Origin: Dictyobacter alpinus
Lineage (GTDB): Bacteria; Chloroflexota; Ktedonobacteria; Ktedonobacterales; Ktedonobacteraceae
Length of the DNA stretch: 64,000 bases
NCBI RefSeq assembly: GCF_003967575.1
Contig: NZ_BIFT01000001.1
Location: 1,364,001-1,428,000 of the forward strand
Direction of reading: 5' to 3'
A model generated the notes under the pieces. The model was not told where the DNA came from, did not search any database, and saw nothing but the letters and a program-made list of their open reading frames with translations. Of the stretch, positions 43,378-52,279 are shown in pieces. Every line of letters starts with the position of its first letter. Position 1 is the first letter of the stretch. Both the position numbers and the translations under genes were made by a program.

Positions 43378-45189
43378 ATGATCCGAAAATTATATCTGGT
43401 AATACCACTCTTCCTGCTCTTATGTATTACGGGCGCGTCGCAGGCTTTGGCCGCACCCACTCAGAAAGAGTATACGGCGGAGCTCTATAACTCAACAATC
43501 AACGTACAAAAAAATAATACACTTATTGTGACCGAGGCCGTAACCTTTCATTTTACGGGCGGCGATTTCAGTTTTGTCAATCGCGAAATCCCCACCGATC
43601 AGACCGATAATCTCTCGATTGTCAGTGCCAGTGTGGATGACAAAACTATGAGTCAAGGCACCGATAATGGACAGTATGAGGTCGATAATAGCAGTAATCC
43701 AGTCAAGCTAACCTGGCATTTCAAGGCACAAAGTGACACCAGCCATACGTATCGGCTCACCTATCGTGTTCAAGGTGTCATCCAAAAAACACAGCAAGCG
43801 GATCTACTGGATTGGTATGCCCTCCCAAAATCCTATAGCTATCCCATTCAAGCTACCACCATCACCGTCAACTATGCTGATCCCGCACAGCTTTTGACTA
43901 CTCCCACACTGATACAGGGCGATGCCGTACTCAAGCAACCAGCAACACCAGGATCGGTGGTCTACGAGGGTAAAAATATTGCGCCTGACTCACCGATGGA
44001 GATTGGACTACAATTTAAGCCCGGCAGCTTGATTCAAGCGCCACCGGCCTGGCAGGCCCGGCAGCAAGAAACAGATACCTATTCACCTGTTGGCTGGTTG
44101 GGGGCGCTCGGTATTGGTATTCTGGTCAGCCTGGTCGCTTTCTTTTATAAACGCGGTCGTCAACCCAAACTTGTGAAACCATCTATTGAACGACACATAC
44201 TTAGCGAGCCACCATATGGCTTAAAGCCTGGAATCGCCGGAACACTGATTAACCTATCCAGGCATGAAGAAGCCGGCTTTAAGCAGGCACTTGGGACCCT
44301 CTTTGATCTGGCCAATCAAGGCGTGGTAACCATCGTAGAGAACGAGCGATCCGCTGAGCAAGAAGAACAGAGCAAGGAAGATCTGAATGTTGAATTAGTC
44401 AACATGCCAACGCAGCCAGCCTTACATGAAGCCGGCTTGTTGAGCACCTTCTTCAGAAATGATCAGCAAGATCCAACATCTGTGCCATTTTCTACGCTTG
44501 AAGCCCTCTATCAAATGCATGCTCCTCAATTCAGCTCACCGGTGCGCCAGGAATTAAAAGACTATGGCTTTCTGGCTAACTCATATCAGCCGCTGCGTAA
44601 GACCCTTGGCTTTCTGGCTGTCTTGCTACTGGTATTGGGCGTGTTTGGAACTATCATTGGCCTGTTTATCGCCAGTAGCCTGCATATGTGGCCATTGGGG
44701 TTACTGCCATTGGGATTGCTCGTGGCTGGTATCGTTATCCTGATCATGCGCAGCTCCGGTCGCTACTACTCTGAACAAGGACAACAGGCGATCGCCGAGT
44801 GTAGAGCATTCAATAAATATCTGAACAGCCTCATACATGATGAGGAGTTTAAAGCCAGCAGTATGGACCATAAACAAAGCATTTTTGTGCGTTACTTGCC
44901 CTATGCCACCAGTTTCGGCTGGGGACAGACGTGGATTGAGAGTTTCCAGCAGATGGGGATCACGGTCTTCCCATCCTGGTTCATGGCGCGTAAACCGCAA
45001 TATAACGATGATGAGGATGTTCAATACTATCAACCTCTATCACCTATGATCGTCATGGTCCATACCCCACCCCCTGTCAGCAATTATGGCGCGGGAAGTT
45101 CCGCAGACTTCGGTGGATCGAGCTTTGGTGGCGGCGGTTTTGGTGGCGGCAGTGGCGGGGCCGGCGGTGGTTCAAGTAGCGCTGGCTAA
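43378..45189 (+). CDS. DUF2207-family membrane protein
   Basis: This 603-residue protein has a signal peptide (cleavage near ASQALA), a large extracytoplasmic beta-rich domain (about 28-220) with the DUF2207 pattern ITVQKNNTLIVTEAVTFHF-like opening, a membrane helix (about 240-260), a cytoplasmic segment, and two more helices (about 408-462). It ends in a Gly/Ser-rich tail (GGSSFGGGGFGGGSGG) typical of this family. The role is unknown; DUF2207 proteins are suspected of acting in the cell envelope. AGGAG lies 8 bases before the ATG. It stands alone. Confidence 0.88.
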   Translation: MIRKLYLVIPLFLLLCITGASQALAAPTQKEYTAELYNSTINVQKNNTLIVTEAVTFHFTGGDFSFVNREIPTDQTDNLSIVSASVDDKTMSQGTDNGQYEVDNSSNPVKLTWHFKAQSDTSHTYRLTYRVQGVIQKTQQADLLDWYALPKSYSYPIQATTITVNYADPAQLLTTPTLIQGDAVLKQPATPGSVVYEGKNIAPDSPMEIGLQFKPGSLIQAPPAWQARQQETDTYSPVGWLGALGIGILVSLVAFFYKRGRQPKLVKPSIERHILSEPPYGLKPGIAGTLINLSRHEEAGFKQALGTLFDLANQGVVTIVENERSAEQEEQSKEDLNVELVNMPTQPALHEAGLLSTFFRNDQQDPTSVPFSTLEALYQMHAPQFSSPVRQELKDYGFLANSYQPLRKTLGFLAVLLLVLGVFGTIIGLFIASSLHMWPLGLLPLGLLVAGIVILIMRSSGRYYSEQGQQAIAECRAFNKYLNSLIHDEEFKASSMDHKQSIFVRYLPYATSFGWGQTWIESFQQMGITVFPSWFMARKPQYNDDEDVQYYQPLSPMIVMVHTPPPVSNYGAGSSADFGGSSFGGGGFGGGSGGAGGGSSSAG

Positions 45190-45208
45190 ACATATTAAAA
45201 ACTATAAG

Positions 45209-45240
45209 AAGGAGCTGATCTTATAAACGGTCAGCTCCTT
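45209..45240. terminator. Bidirectional hairpin terminator
   Basis: AAGGAGCTGA (45209-45218) and TCAGCTCCTT (45231-45240) pair perfectly between the convergent DUF2207 and asd genes. Confidence 0.75.
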
Positions 45241-45255
45241 GTTTATGTAGCAAGA

Positions 45256-46326
45256 TTACAGCAGGCCTTTGTGGACACACCATTCAGCATTTAAGATGGA
45301 GCCACCGGCGGCACCGCGAATAGTATTATGTCCAAGCATAACAAACTTATAGCTAAGGATTGGACAACGGCGCAGGCGACCCAGCGTCACGGTCATACCA
45401 TTTCCCGCATCACGATCACGCAGGGTTTGGGGCCGATCATGTTCATGACGATAATGTAAAGCGTGCACTGGCGCACTGGGCAACTGGACCGACTGCGGCT
45501 CTGGAACATAATTTTCCCAGGTGGCAATAATCTCTTCAGGACTGGCATCACGCTCCAGTTCAATACTGGCGCACTCTAAATGTCCCTCACGTGTAGCGAC
45601 CCGGTTACAATGGGCACTTACCACCAGCGGAGCATCCGCAAAACCCTGACCCTCCCGCCAGTCTCCCAGCATCTTCAGCGTTTCGCTTTCAACCTTTTCC
45701 TCTTCGCCACTGATATATGGGATCGCGTTATCAATAATATCGTACGAAGGGAGTCCTGGATAGCCAGCCCCGGAAATAGACTGCAAAGTAGTCACCAGGA
45801 CCTTACTCACACCAAAGGCCTGCTGTAAGGGTTTGAGAGCCATAACCAGCGGCGTAGATGAGCAATTGGCATTGGTGATAATAAAACCAGACCAACCTCG
45901 CTGACGTTGCTGTTGCGCCACGGCAGCAATATGGTCCGCATTAACTTCTGGAATCAATAACGGGACATCTGCTGCCATGCGATGATTTTTTGCGTTACTG
46001 AATACCGCCACACCAGCCTGGGCAAAGGCGATCTCAATCTCGCCCGCGATTTCTCCAGGCAAAGCAGAAAACACGATCTTTACGTCCGGCATCTCTTCAG
46101 GACGGCAGGCAACCACGGGCAAAGCAGCCGCCGTGGCTGGCATATCACTACCCGATAAACGCCAGACCGTTGACTCGGCATATGAGCGACCATTATGCTT
46201 ACCCGATGCAGCCAGAGCAACTACTTCAAACCAGGGATGATTCTGCAACAACTCGATAAAGCGCTGACCAACCATGCCGGTTGCCCCTAACACGCCAACA
46301 GGAATCTTCTTATGCTGTCTCTCCAT
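45256..46326 (-). CDS. asd: Aspartate-semialdehyde dehydrogenase
   Basis: This 356-residue protein has the NADP-binding start VGVLGATGMVGQRFIELL, the catalytic cysteine in IITNANCSSTPLV, and LQSISGAGYPGLPSYD plus the substrate-binding VSAHCNRVATREGH. The pattern fits the archaeal/fungal-like subtype. It reduces aspartyl phosphate to aspartate semialdehyde, the branch point to lysine, threonine and methionine. It is the last gene of the metX-metY-lysC-asd cluster, and lysC supplies its substrate. The frame opens at 46374, but ATG 46326 starts the family similarity; the ribosome-binding site is weak. Confidence 0.95.
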   Translation of the reverse strand: MERQHKKIPVGVLGATGMVGQRFIELLQNHPWFEVVALAASGKHNGRSYAESTVWRLSGSDMPATAAALPVVACRPEEMPDVKIVFSALPGEIAGEIEIAFAQAGVAVFSNAKNHRMAADVPLLIPEVNADHIAAVAQQQRQRGWSGFIITNANCSSTPLVMALKPLQQAFGVSKVLVTTLQSISGAGYPGLPSYDIIDNAIPYISGEEEKVESETLKMLGDWREGQGFADAPLVVSAHCNRVATREGHLECASIELERDASPEEIIATWENYVPEPQSVQLPSAPVHALHYRHEHDRPQTLRDRDAGNGMTVTLGRLRRCPILSYKFVMLGHNTIRGAAGGSILNAEWCVHKGLL

Positions 46327-46399
46327 AGTCTTTTGTCTTCTATCTTCTAATGGGACAGTTGGTGTCCGATACACTTACTTCCATCGATCCCCACCACCC

Positions 46400-46576
46400 A
46401 CGTAGCAGCAAGGCTTGCCCCTGCTACCAGCTCACGTAACGGCAGGGCTTGCCCCTGCTCCAGCTCACGTAAGAAATGTCCCTCAAACACGTATTCGTGT
46501 TGAACGAAGCACGTACAGCCTCTGGCCTGTGCATGGTCGTACGTGAACCGGGGCAGGGGCAAGCCCTGCCGTTACG
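46400..46576. repeat. Direct and inverted repeats between lysC and asd
   Basis: A unit of about 36 bases containing GGCTTGCCCCTGCT and AGCTCACGTA occurs twice in tandem (about 46400-46437 and 46434-46471). A third, inverted copy is at 46540-46576 and pairs with 46435-46471 with only a few mismatches. About 70 bases lie between the inverted arms. The element fills the only large gap of the operon. It may be a small palindromic repeat element or a structure acting on the message. Confidence 0.7.
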
Positions 46577-46589
46577 GGGGGAGACGCTA

Positions 46590-48071
46590 TCAAGCTTGAC
46601 GGCGCTCTCCTTTGCGTTCGGCTGGATGACGCACCAATGGGATCACCGGCGCGATCAGGTCCCGGTGTAGGCAGCGTAGGGCGCGCTCACTTGAACGATC
46701 CTCCACAATCAAGGTGATGCCTTGCTCAGATGCTCCCTGCGAAATAACTGGAATACGCTCGCTGGCCAGGGCGGTAATCGCACGGGCCGAGCTCATAGGA
46801 TCATTCGTAAAACCAGAACCGATACAGGCACAGGCAGCCAGGCCACGGCGCACCGAGACGCGCCAGAGAGCGGCATCCATGTCATGATGCAGTAACTTTA
46901 CGACCGAGTCAATAGCTTTTTCATCGACTAAGAAGGACAAATGATGACCGGATGAAGAACAGATAGCGACTGGTGCCGCGCCTGCTTTGGCGGCCAGCAC
47001 AAACACCTGTCCAGCATTCTCAGGCGCTCCAAAGAGGTCCGTGCTCTCCACAGTAATCATAGCCAGTTTGCGGCGTGTAGAGATCGCGCCCGCGCCACTG
47101 GATGTATGATCTACCGGACCAATAACCGTTCCACGAATATGTGGACGGAAAGAATTACGCACACGCACTGGAATGTTGCGCAGGGCAATCGGAATCAAGG
47201 TACGCGGATGCAGGACTTTGGCTCCAAACCATGAGAGCCGAGCCGCTTCTGCATACGAGAGGTTTGGCAACAATCTGGTGTTGGCTACCAGCCTGGGATC
47301 GGCTGTCAGCACACCGTCAACGTCTGTGTAGATAGAAACATCAACGCAATCAAGGGCGGCACCAATCGTGGTGGCAGAATAATCTGAACCATTACGCCCG
47401 AGGGTGGTAACAAAACCCGTAATTGTGCGTCCAAGGAATCCGGCCGCGATCGGAACGATGCCAGCCTGCACCAACGGATAAATCAATGTGTGCGCGTTGG
47501 CACGCGTCTCATCGTTCAGGGGATCAGCACCCTCAACCACACCAAATGGCTGGGAGGAATCATGCGGAGGATGACTGGTAATAATAACTTCTTTACGTAC
47601 TGGTTCGGCCTTGACACCATGAGCTCTGGTAGCCGCTGAGACCAGCAGGATCGAGAGGCGCTCACCCCAGGATGCGACCGCCGCGGTACGCAGGTGCACC
47701 ATATCTCCAACGGGGGCCGCCTGACGTAAGATACCTACATCCTCACTCAACTGAGCTAATGCAGCCTCAAGCTCGTGCAGCAACGTGTTGCGCTCATCAC
47801 CAATCGGCGTGACCTGCGCCGCAGTTTCAATATGTTTCTGGCGTAGCGCGAGCAGCTCTTTATCACAGGCCTCCTCTTCACTAGAACACGCGTGACGGGC
47901 AATACGCAATAACTGGTCAGTGACCCCAGACATCGCCGAAACCACCACGACAGGAAACGGAGTTGTCGGATCATGCAAAGTATCAGTTATGATTGATGCC
48001 ACACGACGAATGCGCTCACCATTCCCAACTGAAGTTCCACCAAATTTCAAAACACAGACAGATTGTTCCAT
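46590..48071 (-). CDS. lysC: Aspartate kinase
   Basis: This 493-residue monofunctional aspartate kinase starts VLKFGGTSVGNG, has the GRNGSDYSATTIGAAL nucleotide site and the YTDVDGVLTADPRLV segment, and ends with two ACT-type regulatory domains (from about residue 335). It phosphorylates aspartate, the first step to lysine, threonine and methionine, and is usually feedback-inhibited through the ACT part. No homoserine dehydrogenase domain is fused. Placement after metY suggests that this copy serves methionine synthesis. Confidence 0.96.
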   Translation of the reverse strand: MEQSVCVLKFGGTSVGNGERIRRVASIITDTLHDPTTPFPVVVVSAMSGVTDQLLRIARHACSSEEEACDKELLALRQKHIETAAQVTPIGDERNTLLHELEAALAQLSEDVGILRQAAPVGDMVHLRTAAVASWGERLSILLVSAATRAHGVKAEPVRKEVIITSHPPHDSSQPFGVVEGADPLNDETRANAHTLIYPLVQAGIVPIAAGFLGRTITGFVTTLGRNGSDYSATTIGAALDCVDVSIYTDVDGVLTADPRLVANTRLLPNLSYAEAARLSWFGAKVLHPRTLIPIALRNIPVRVRNSFRPHIRGTVIGPVDHTSSGAGAISTRRKLAMITVESTDLFGAPENAGQVFVLAAKAGAAPVAICSSSGHHLSFLVDEKAIDSVVKLLHHDMDAALWRVSVRRGLAACACIGSGFTNDPMSSARAITALASERIPVISQGASEQGITLIVEDRSSERALRCLHRDLIAPVIPLVRHPAERKGERRQA

Positions 48072-48103
48072 AGCAAACCACCACTATTCATCGATTGACT
48101 TCA

Positions 48104-48146
48104 GGACCTGTAACCTTTTCAAACCAAGAAAACAGGCGACAGGTCC
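48104..48146 (-). promoter_or_regulatory. Intercistronic inverted repeat between metY and lysC
   Basis: GGACCTGT (48104-48111) and ACAGGTCC (48139-48146) are perfect 8-bp arms around 27 bases. It could act as a weak terminator or processing site inside the operon. Confidence 0.35.
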
Positions 48147-48160
48147 CAAAGAGGATTTAG

Positions 48161-49489
48161 CTACACATCCAGGGCGACACCAACATCAGCGACCGCCGCT
48201 TTCAAAGCTTGATCGAGATCATCGATCAGATCGTCAACTGTCTCCAGACCAACCGAGAGTCGGATAAAGTCTGGCGTTACACCCGTTTCGACCTGTTCTT
48301 CAGGTGTTAACTGGGCATGGGTTGTACTGGCAGGATGGATGATCAGCGACTTGGCATCACCAATATTTGCCAGATGTGAGAAAAGCTCAATATGGCGGAT
48401 CAGCTGCTTACCAGCTTCGAGACCACCTTTAATACCAAAGCCAATGATGGCACCGTAACCGCCATGGGTGAAGTATTTTTGTGCCAGGTCATGCTGCGGA
48501 TGACTCTTTAGACCAGGATACACGACCCAGCTAACGGCTGGATGCTGCTCCAGGAATTCGGCGAGACGCAGGGCATTTTGACTATGGCGCTCCAGGCGCA
48601 GTGGCAGGGTCTCAAGTCCCTGAAGGAAGAGCCAGGAATTGAAGGGAGTCGTCGCAGGACCCAGGTCACGCAACAGCTGTACGCGGGCTTTGATGATATA
48701 GGCCAGTGGACCTACCGCCTCAACATAACGTACGCCATGATAGGAAGGATCGGGCTCAGTCAGACTGGGGAAGCGACCGCTGGCCGCCCAGTCAAACTTA
48801 CCACCATCAACAATGACACCACCAATTGAGGTACCGTGGCCACCAATAAACTTGGTTGCCGAATGGACAACAATATCGGCCCCATGCTTCAAAGGCTGCA
48901 ACAGATAGGGAGTCGGAATCGTATTGTCCACAATCAATGGTAAGCCATGCTCATGCGCAATATCAGCCACCGCTTGAATATCCAGCGTATCCAGGCGAGG
49001 ATTACCAACCGTCTCGGCATAGATAGCCTTGGTGCGCTCATTGATCAGAGGCCGGAAATTCTCTGGATCGCGGCTATCTACGAAATGAACCTTGATACCC
49101 AGTTTCTCAAAGGTATAATGGAAAAGATTATAGGTGCCGCCATAGAGACTGGCAGAAGAAATAATCTCATCACCCGCGCCAGCAATATTAAAGAGAGCCA
49201 GCGATTCCGCAGCCTGACCTGAAGCGACGGCCAGCGCGCCAACACCACCCTCTAGAGCAGCCACGCGGCGCTCAAACGCATCCTGGGTTGGATTCATAAT
49301 ACGGGTATAGATATTGCCAAACTGCTTGAGCGCAAACAAATTAGCTGCATGCTCCGGGCTATCAAAAACATATGATGAAGTCTGATAAATAGGTACTGCG
49401 CGGGCTCCAGTCGCGCTATCAGCGGTCTCTTGTCCAGCATGTAAAGATAATGTTTCAAAACCATAGCTGCGATTATTGTTCAATGCCAT
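48161..49489 (-). CDS. metY: O-acetylhomoserine aminocarboxypropyltransferase (sulfhydrylase)
   Basis: This 442-residue PLP enzyme of the Cys/Met metabolism family has YGFETLSLHAGQ at the start, the Tyr/Arg pair in QFGNIYTRIMNPTQDAFERR, and the PLP lysine in VHSATKFIGGHGTS. The length and the linker fit O-acetylhomoserine sulfhydrylase rather than cystathionine synthase. It turns O-acetylhomoserine and sulfide into homocysteine. MetX, which makes its substrate, lies 36 bases upstream. AGGGGA about 11 bases before ATG 49489 favours this start over 49525. Confidence 0.94.
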   Translation of the reverse strand: MALNNNRSYGFETLSLHAGQETADSATGARAVPIYQTSSYVFDSPEHAANLFALKQFGNIYTRIMNPTQDAFERRVAALEGGVGALAVASGQAAESLALFNIAGAGDEIISSASLYGGTYNLFHYTFEKLGIKVHFVDSRDPENFRPLINERTKAIYAETVGNPRLDTLDIQAVADIAHEHGLPLIVDNTIPTPYLLQPLKHGADIVVHSATKFIGGHGTSIGGVIVDGGKFDWAASGRFPSLTEPDPSYHGVRYVEAVGPLAYIIKARVQLLRDLGPATTPFNSWLFLQGLETLPLRLERHSQNALRLAEFLEQHPAVSWVVYPGLKSHPQHDLAQKYFTHGGYGAIIGFGIKGGLEAGKQLIRHIELFSHLANIGDAKSLIIHPASTTHAQLTPEEQVETGVTPDFIRLSVGLETVDDLIDDLDQALKAAVADVGVALDV

Positions 49490-49525
49490 GAGAGTTATTT
49501 CCCCTTTTAACGATGAAAATGACAA

Positions 49526-50674
49526 TTAGAACTGACGAAGAGCTTCAGTTAATTGATCCCACTCTTTCAAAAATGCATCATGACCATGTGGAGAATCTAG
49601 CTCCACATAACGCGCATTACCTCCTACCATCTGTACTTTATCGGCGAGCCAGCGTACATGTGACGCGGGAAAGAGAAAATCGGAACGGATACCGACAAAT
49701 ATCATCTGACTACGAATACGACCTAAAGCCTCTTCAAGTGAGGCGTAGCCTTCACTTACATCATAGAGATCCATGGCCCGACTGATGTAAAGATAGCTAT
49801 TGGCATCAAAGCGCCGGGCTAACTGATCACCCTGATAGTACAGGTAATTTTCCACATCGAAGCGACCACCCAGTTCAGGTGAAAAGGTTGGAGCCGTCGC
49901 CGCTTCACGCTGGACCGGGTTGCGTGAGAAGCGCATCTCCATCGACTCTTCACTTTGATAGGTAATCATAGCGAGCATACGCGCAATTGAAAGACCGGTA
50001 GCAGGTCCATGGCCGGGCAAGTAATCGCCACACAGCCAGGCTGGATCAGCCATAATTGACTGGCGCGCCACTTCATTGAAGGAGATAGCCTGGGCAGAAA
50101 CCGCAGCCGAGGCCGCGATAACCGCCACCTTCTCAACCAGTTGTGGATACATCACCGCCCACTCGAGCGCCTGCTGTCCACCAATCGAGCCACCGGCCAC
50201 CATCGCCAGACGCCGTACGCCTAGATGCTTGATCAATTTATGTTGAGCACGCACCATATCCCTGATAGTAATTACGGGAAAACGCATGCCAAAGGGTCGA
50301 TCAGTTAAAGGATTTTTCGAAGAAGGTCCCGTACTACCAGCGCAGCCCCCGATCACATTGGCGCAGATCACAAAGTAGCGCGAAGTATCAAAATACTTGC
50401 CAGGACCAATCAAAGGATTCCACCAGGCCGCCTTCGGATTCTCTGGATCGGCTGGATCGTGGGCATGTGAGCTACCGGTTAAAGCATGCGTAATCAAAAT
50501 CGCATTATCACCAGTTGCATTCAACTCTCCCCATGTCTCATAAGCCAGGGTCACCGGACCCAGACGCCCACCACGCTGCAACAAAAGTTGGTCAAAAGTG
50601 AATATCAACACTTCATTCTCTGTCTGTACCTGCTGCGTCTGCGCTCGCTGAACATATTCTAATTGTGCTACCAC
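49526..50674 (-). CDS. metX: Homoserine O-acetyltransferase
   Basis: This 382-residue protein is an alpha/beta hydrolase-fold acyltransferase. Typical segments are LAYETWGELN, ILITHALTGSSHA, VIGGCAGSTGPSS and the nucleophile elbow AGGSIGGQQALEW with catalytic serine; Asp in IRSDFLFP and His in SPHGHDAF complete the triad. It acetylates (or succinylates) homoserine as the first step of methionine synthesis. AAGGAG lies 6 bases before a GTG at 50674, which I take as the start; the frame is open to 50716 through the terminator of the T-box leader. It is the first gene of the operon, controlled by the two leader elements upstream. Confidence 0.95.
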   Translation of the reverse strand: MVAQLEYVQRAQTQQVQTENEVLIFTFDQLLLQRGGRLGPVTLAYETWGELNATGDNAILITHALTGSSHAHDPADPENPKAAWWNPLIGPGKYFDTSRYFVICANVIGGCAGSTGPSSKNPLTDRPFGMRFPVITIRDMVRAQHKLIKHLGVRRLAMVAGGSIGGQQALEWAVMYPQLVEKVAVIAASAAVSAQAISFNEVARQSIMADPAWLCGDYLPGHGPATGLSIARMLAMITYQSEESMEMRFSRNPVQREAATAPTFSPELGGRFDVENYLYYQGDQLARRFDANSYLYISRAMDLYDVSEGYASLEEALGRIRSQMIFVGIRSDFLFPASHVRWLADKVQMVGGNARYVELDSPHGHDAFLKEWDQLTEALRQF

Positions 50675-50701
50675 GGTATACTCCTTCCTGGAAAAAGGAA
50701 C

Positions 50702-50733
50702 AAAAAAAACCCTCACCCTACAGGGGCGAGGGG
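50702..50733 (-). terminator. T-box-controlled intrinsic terminator
   Basis: On the minus strand CCCCTCGCCCC, TGTA and GGGTGAGGG form a stem (with G-U pairing) followed by eight T residues (plus-strand A run 50702-50709). It ends 27 bases before the metX start. Confidence 0.88.
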
Positions 50734-51000
50734 TAAACGTCTTCGCGGTACCACCCTGGTTTGCTGATACCTCACGACATCAGCCTTTACGAGTGTCATC
50801 TTTTTGCTACCTCGGCCACCCAATGTCCCATCATCCAGGCAACAAGATCACACTACAGCTATAACGTAGCCCACGGCTCAGTCTACTAATCCTTACTAGG
50901 GAGTTCAACCTGCAACTCAGAGGCCATCTTCAATGCCGGTACGGTGCTGACATCTCATCTCCGTCAACTCTCTGTAGCCGCCCTATACATTTACTCTTCC
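50702..51000 (-). promoter_or_regulatory. T-box leader, probably methionine-specific
   Basis: On the minus strand the hallmark T-box sequence AGGGTGGTACCGCG lies at 50744-50757. Upstream, GCTGAT/ATCAGC (about 50764-50786) forms a Stem III-like hairpin. Candidate Stem I base strands CAGAG and CTCTG flank an ATG (50925-50927), placed where the specifier codon should be. The UGGU bulge suits a tRNA with discriminator A, as tRNA-Met has. A terminator follows. Uncharged tRNA would favour the antiterminator. It controls metX and the genes after it. The Stem I part is short (about 57 bases), so the specifier is less certain than the T-box itself. Confidence 0.9.
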
Positions 51001-51062
51001 TCTTCAACGCAATTCTCTTTTTTTAAATTGTAAAGTGCACCGGATTCCAGGAAACAGGTAAC

Positions 51063-51088
51063 AAAAAAGCCCCTCTCAGGGGGGGCCG
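51063..51088 (-). terminator. SAM-I riboswitch terminator
   Basis: On the minus strand a GCCCCCCTGAGAGGGGC stem is followed by TTTTTT (plus-strand A run 51063-51068), directly after the SAM-I aptamer. Confidence 0.85.
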
Positions 51089-51100
51089 CTACATTGCTGT

Positions 51101-51222
51101 TCCCCTCATCTTGCAAAACACGTAAAAACATGTTTCACCGGAATTGGCACCCTGCTTGCTACATTGCAAAGCGGGTTGCCGGGCTTCACAGGGCCGTATC
51201 CCTCCACCTCTCTTGATGAGAG
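51101..51222 (-). promoter_or_regulatory. SAM-I (S-box) riboswitch aptamer
   Basis: On the minus strand the aptamer reads CTCTCATCAAGAGAGGTGGA, then GAAGCCCGGCAACC (51174-51187) and GGTGCCAATTCC (51140-51151), all core S-box sequences, and closes with GATGAGGGG as the P1 3' strand (51102-51110). SAM binding should stabilise P1 and allow the terminator just downstream to form, switching off the operon when SAM is plentiful. It precedes the T-box in the same transcript. Confidence 0.95.
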
Positions 51223-51324
51223 CAGTTACTACTGCAAAATATTCAGTTATGGTATGTTCATTTGAACGTGTGCATTAAATTTCGTAACATTGCCGTTACT
51301 TTTGTATCATTTACGTTAATAAGT

Positions 51325-51354
51325 AGTATACCCAAGTCTGTTCTCGACTGTCAA
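51325..51354 (-). promoter_or_regulatory. Promoter of the metX-metY-lysC-asd operon
   Basis: On the minus strand a perfect TTGACA (51349-51354) and TATACT (51325-51330) are spaced by 18 bases. Transcription near 51318 would place the SAM-I aptamer about 95 bases into the transcript. Confidence 0.75.
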
Positions 51355-51423
51355 GGGCACAACCATGAGTAGAGGTGTGCAAACTATCCATATTACCGGA
51401 TTCGAGTATGGCAGGAGACACAA

Positions 51424-51999
51424 CTAATCTTCTTCTAACTCTAAATATACCTTATGATAAATTTCACGCACAGTAAAATGAACCTCAATACTTGAAAGTG
51501 CAACAACATCATCTCTATTTTTATAGAGTGAAACAGACCATTGGAACGAACCTACGCGATGATGATGCTCAACATAACATTTACGGGAATCCACAAACAA
51601 AATTTCTTGAATGGTTGGATAATACTGGTAAGCTTGTAGTTTTTCTATTTTATCGATCCGCTCAGTAGTAGGTGATAGCACCTCTACTACAACGGATGGA
51701 GATTCTAAAGCCTTCTTCCTGGTCCAATCCCTGGGATCACATGACACAGAAATGTCAGGATAATAACATTTATCATTTGTTAATTGTATAGCTACATCAG
51801 AGCTATATACATTACAATCACTAGAACTCAAAGCCGAGACCAGCAAATGTGAAATGTTTACTGCAATTTGACCATGCGCTGGAGAGCCACCGGTCATCAT
51901 CCGAATATAGCCGTCAACGTACTCATATTTTCGCTCAGGAAAGGTTTCAGCGAGCTTCCAATACTCTTCTAGAGTATATTTGTCCTGCGGATTTAACAT
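51424..51999 (-). CDS. Uma2-family (DUF820) restriction-endonuclease-fold protein
   Basis: This 191-residue protein starts with YTLEEYWKLAETFPERKYEYVDGYIRMM, typical of the Uma2 family. The PD-(D/E)xK-like core is visible as the acidic CYYPDISVSCD and SVVVEVLSPTT segments. Uma2 proteins are common in multiple copies in cyanobacteria and Chloroflexota; their role is unsettled. The frame opens at 52041, but GGAGGGGAG stands 7-10 bases before the ATG at 51999. It is a lone gene upstream of the methionine operon on the same strand; the strong promoter between them suggests separate control. Confidence 0.85.
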   Translation of the reverse strand: MLNPQDKYTLEEYWKLAETFPERKYEYVDGYIRMMTGGSPAHGQIAVNISHLLVSALSSSDCNVYSSDVAIQLTNDKCYYPDISVSCDPRDWTRKKALESPSVVVEVLSPTTERIDKIEKLQAYQYYPTIQEILFVDSRKCYVEHHHRVGSFQWSVSLYKNRDDVVALSSIEVHFTVREIYHKVYLELEED

Positions 52000-52279
52000 C
52001 TGAGACTCCCCTCCTACACCATCTACAATAAAAGCATGCAAGCTTACACGTACTTATTGTTATTAAGAATACTATACCCTGAAATCGCTAGTTTAAGCAA
52101 CAAACAAGCACAGCTAATTCCAGAAGCTTGTCGAGTATAAAACACCATCACCTTTTGCAACCCTTTCGCTTCTTGCCGTGTTATGTCCTATAAGATCATA
52201 AGCCATTTAGAACAAATCATGAGAAATGGCGCTGCTGATTGTCTATGATGAAAAATTGACAAGCAGCTAAAAGGATGAT

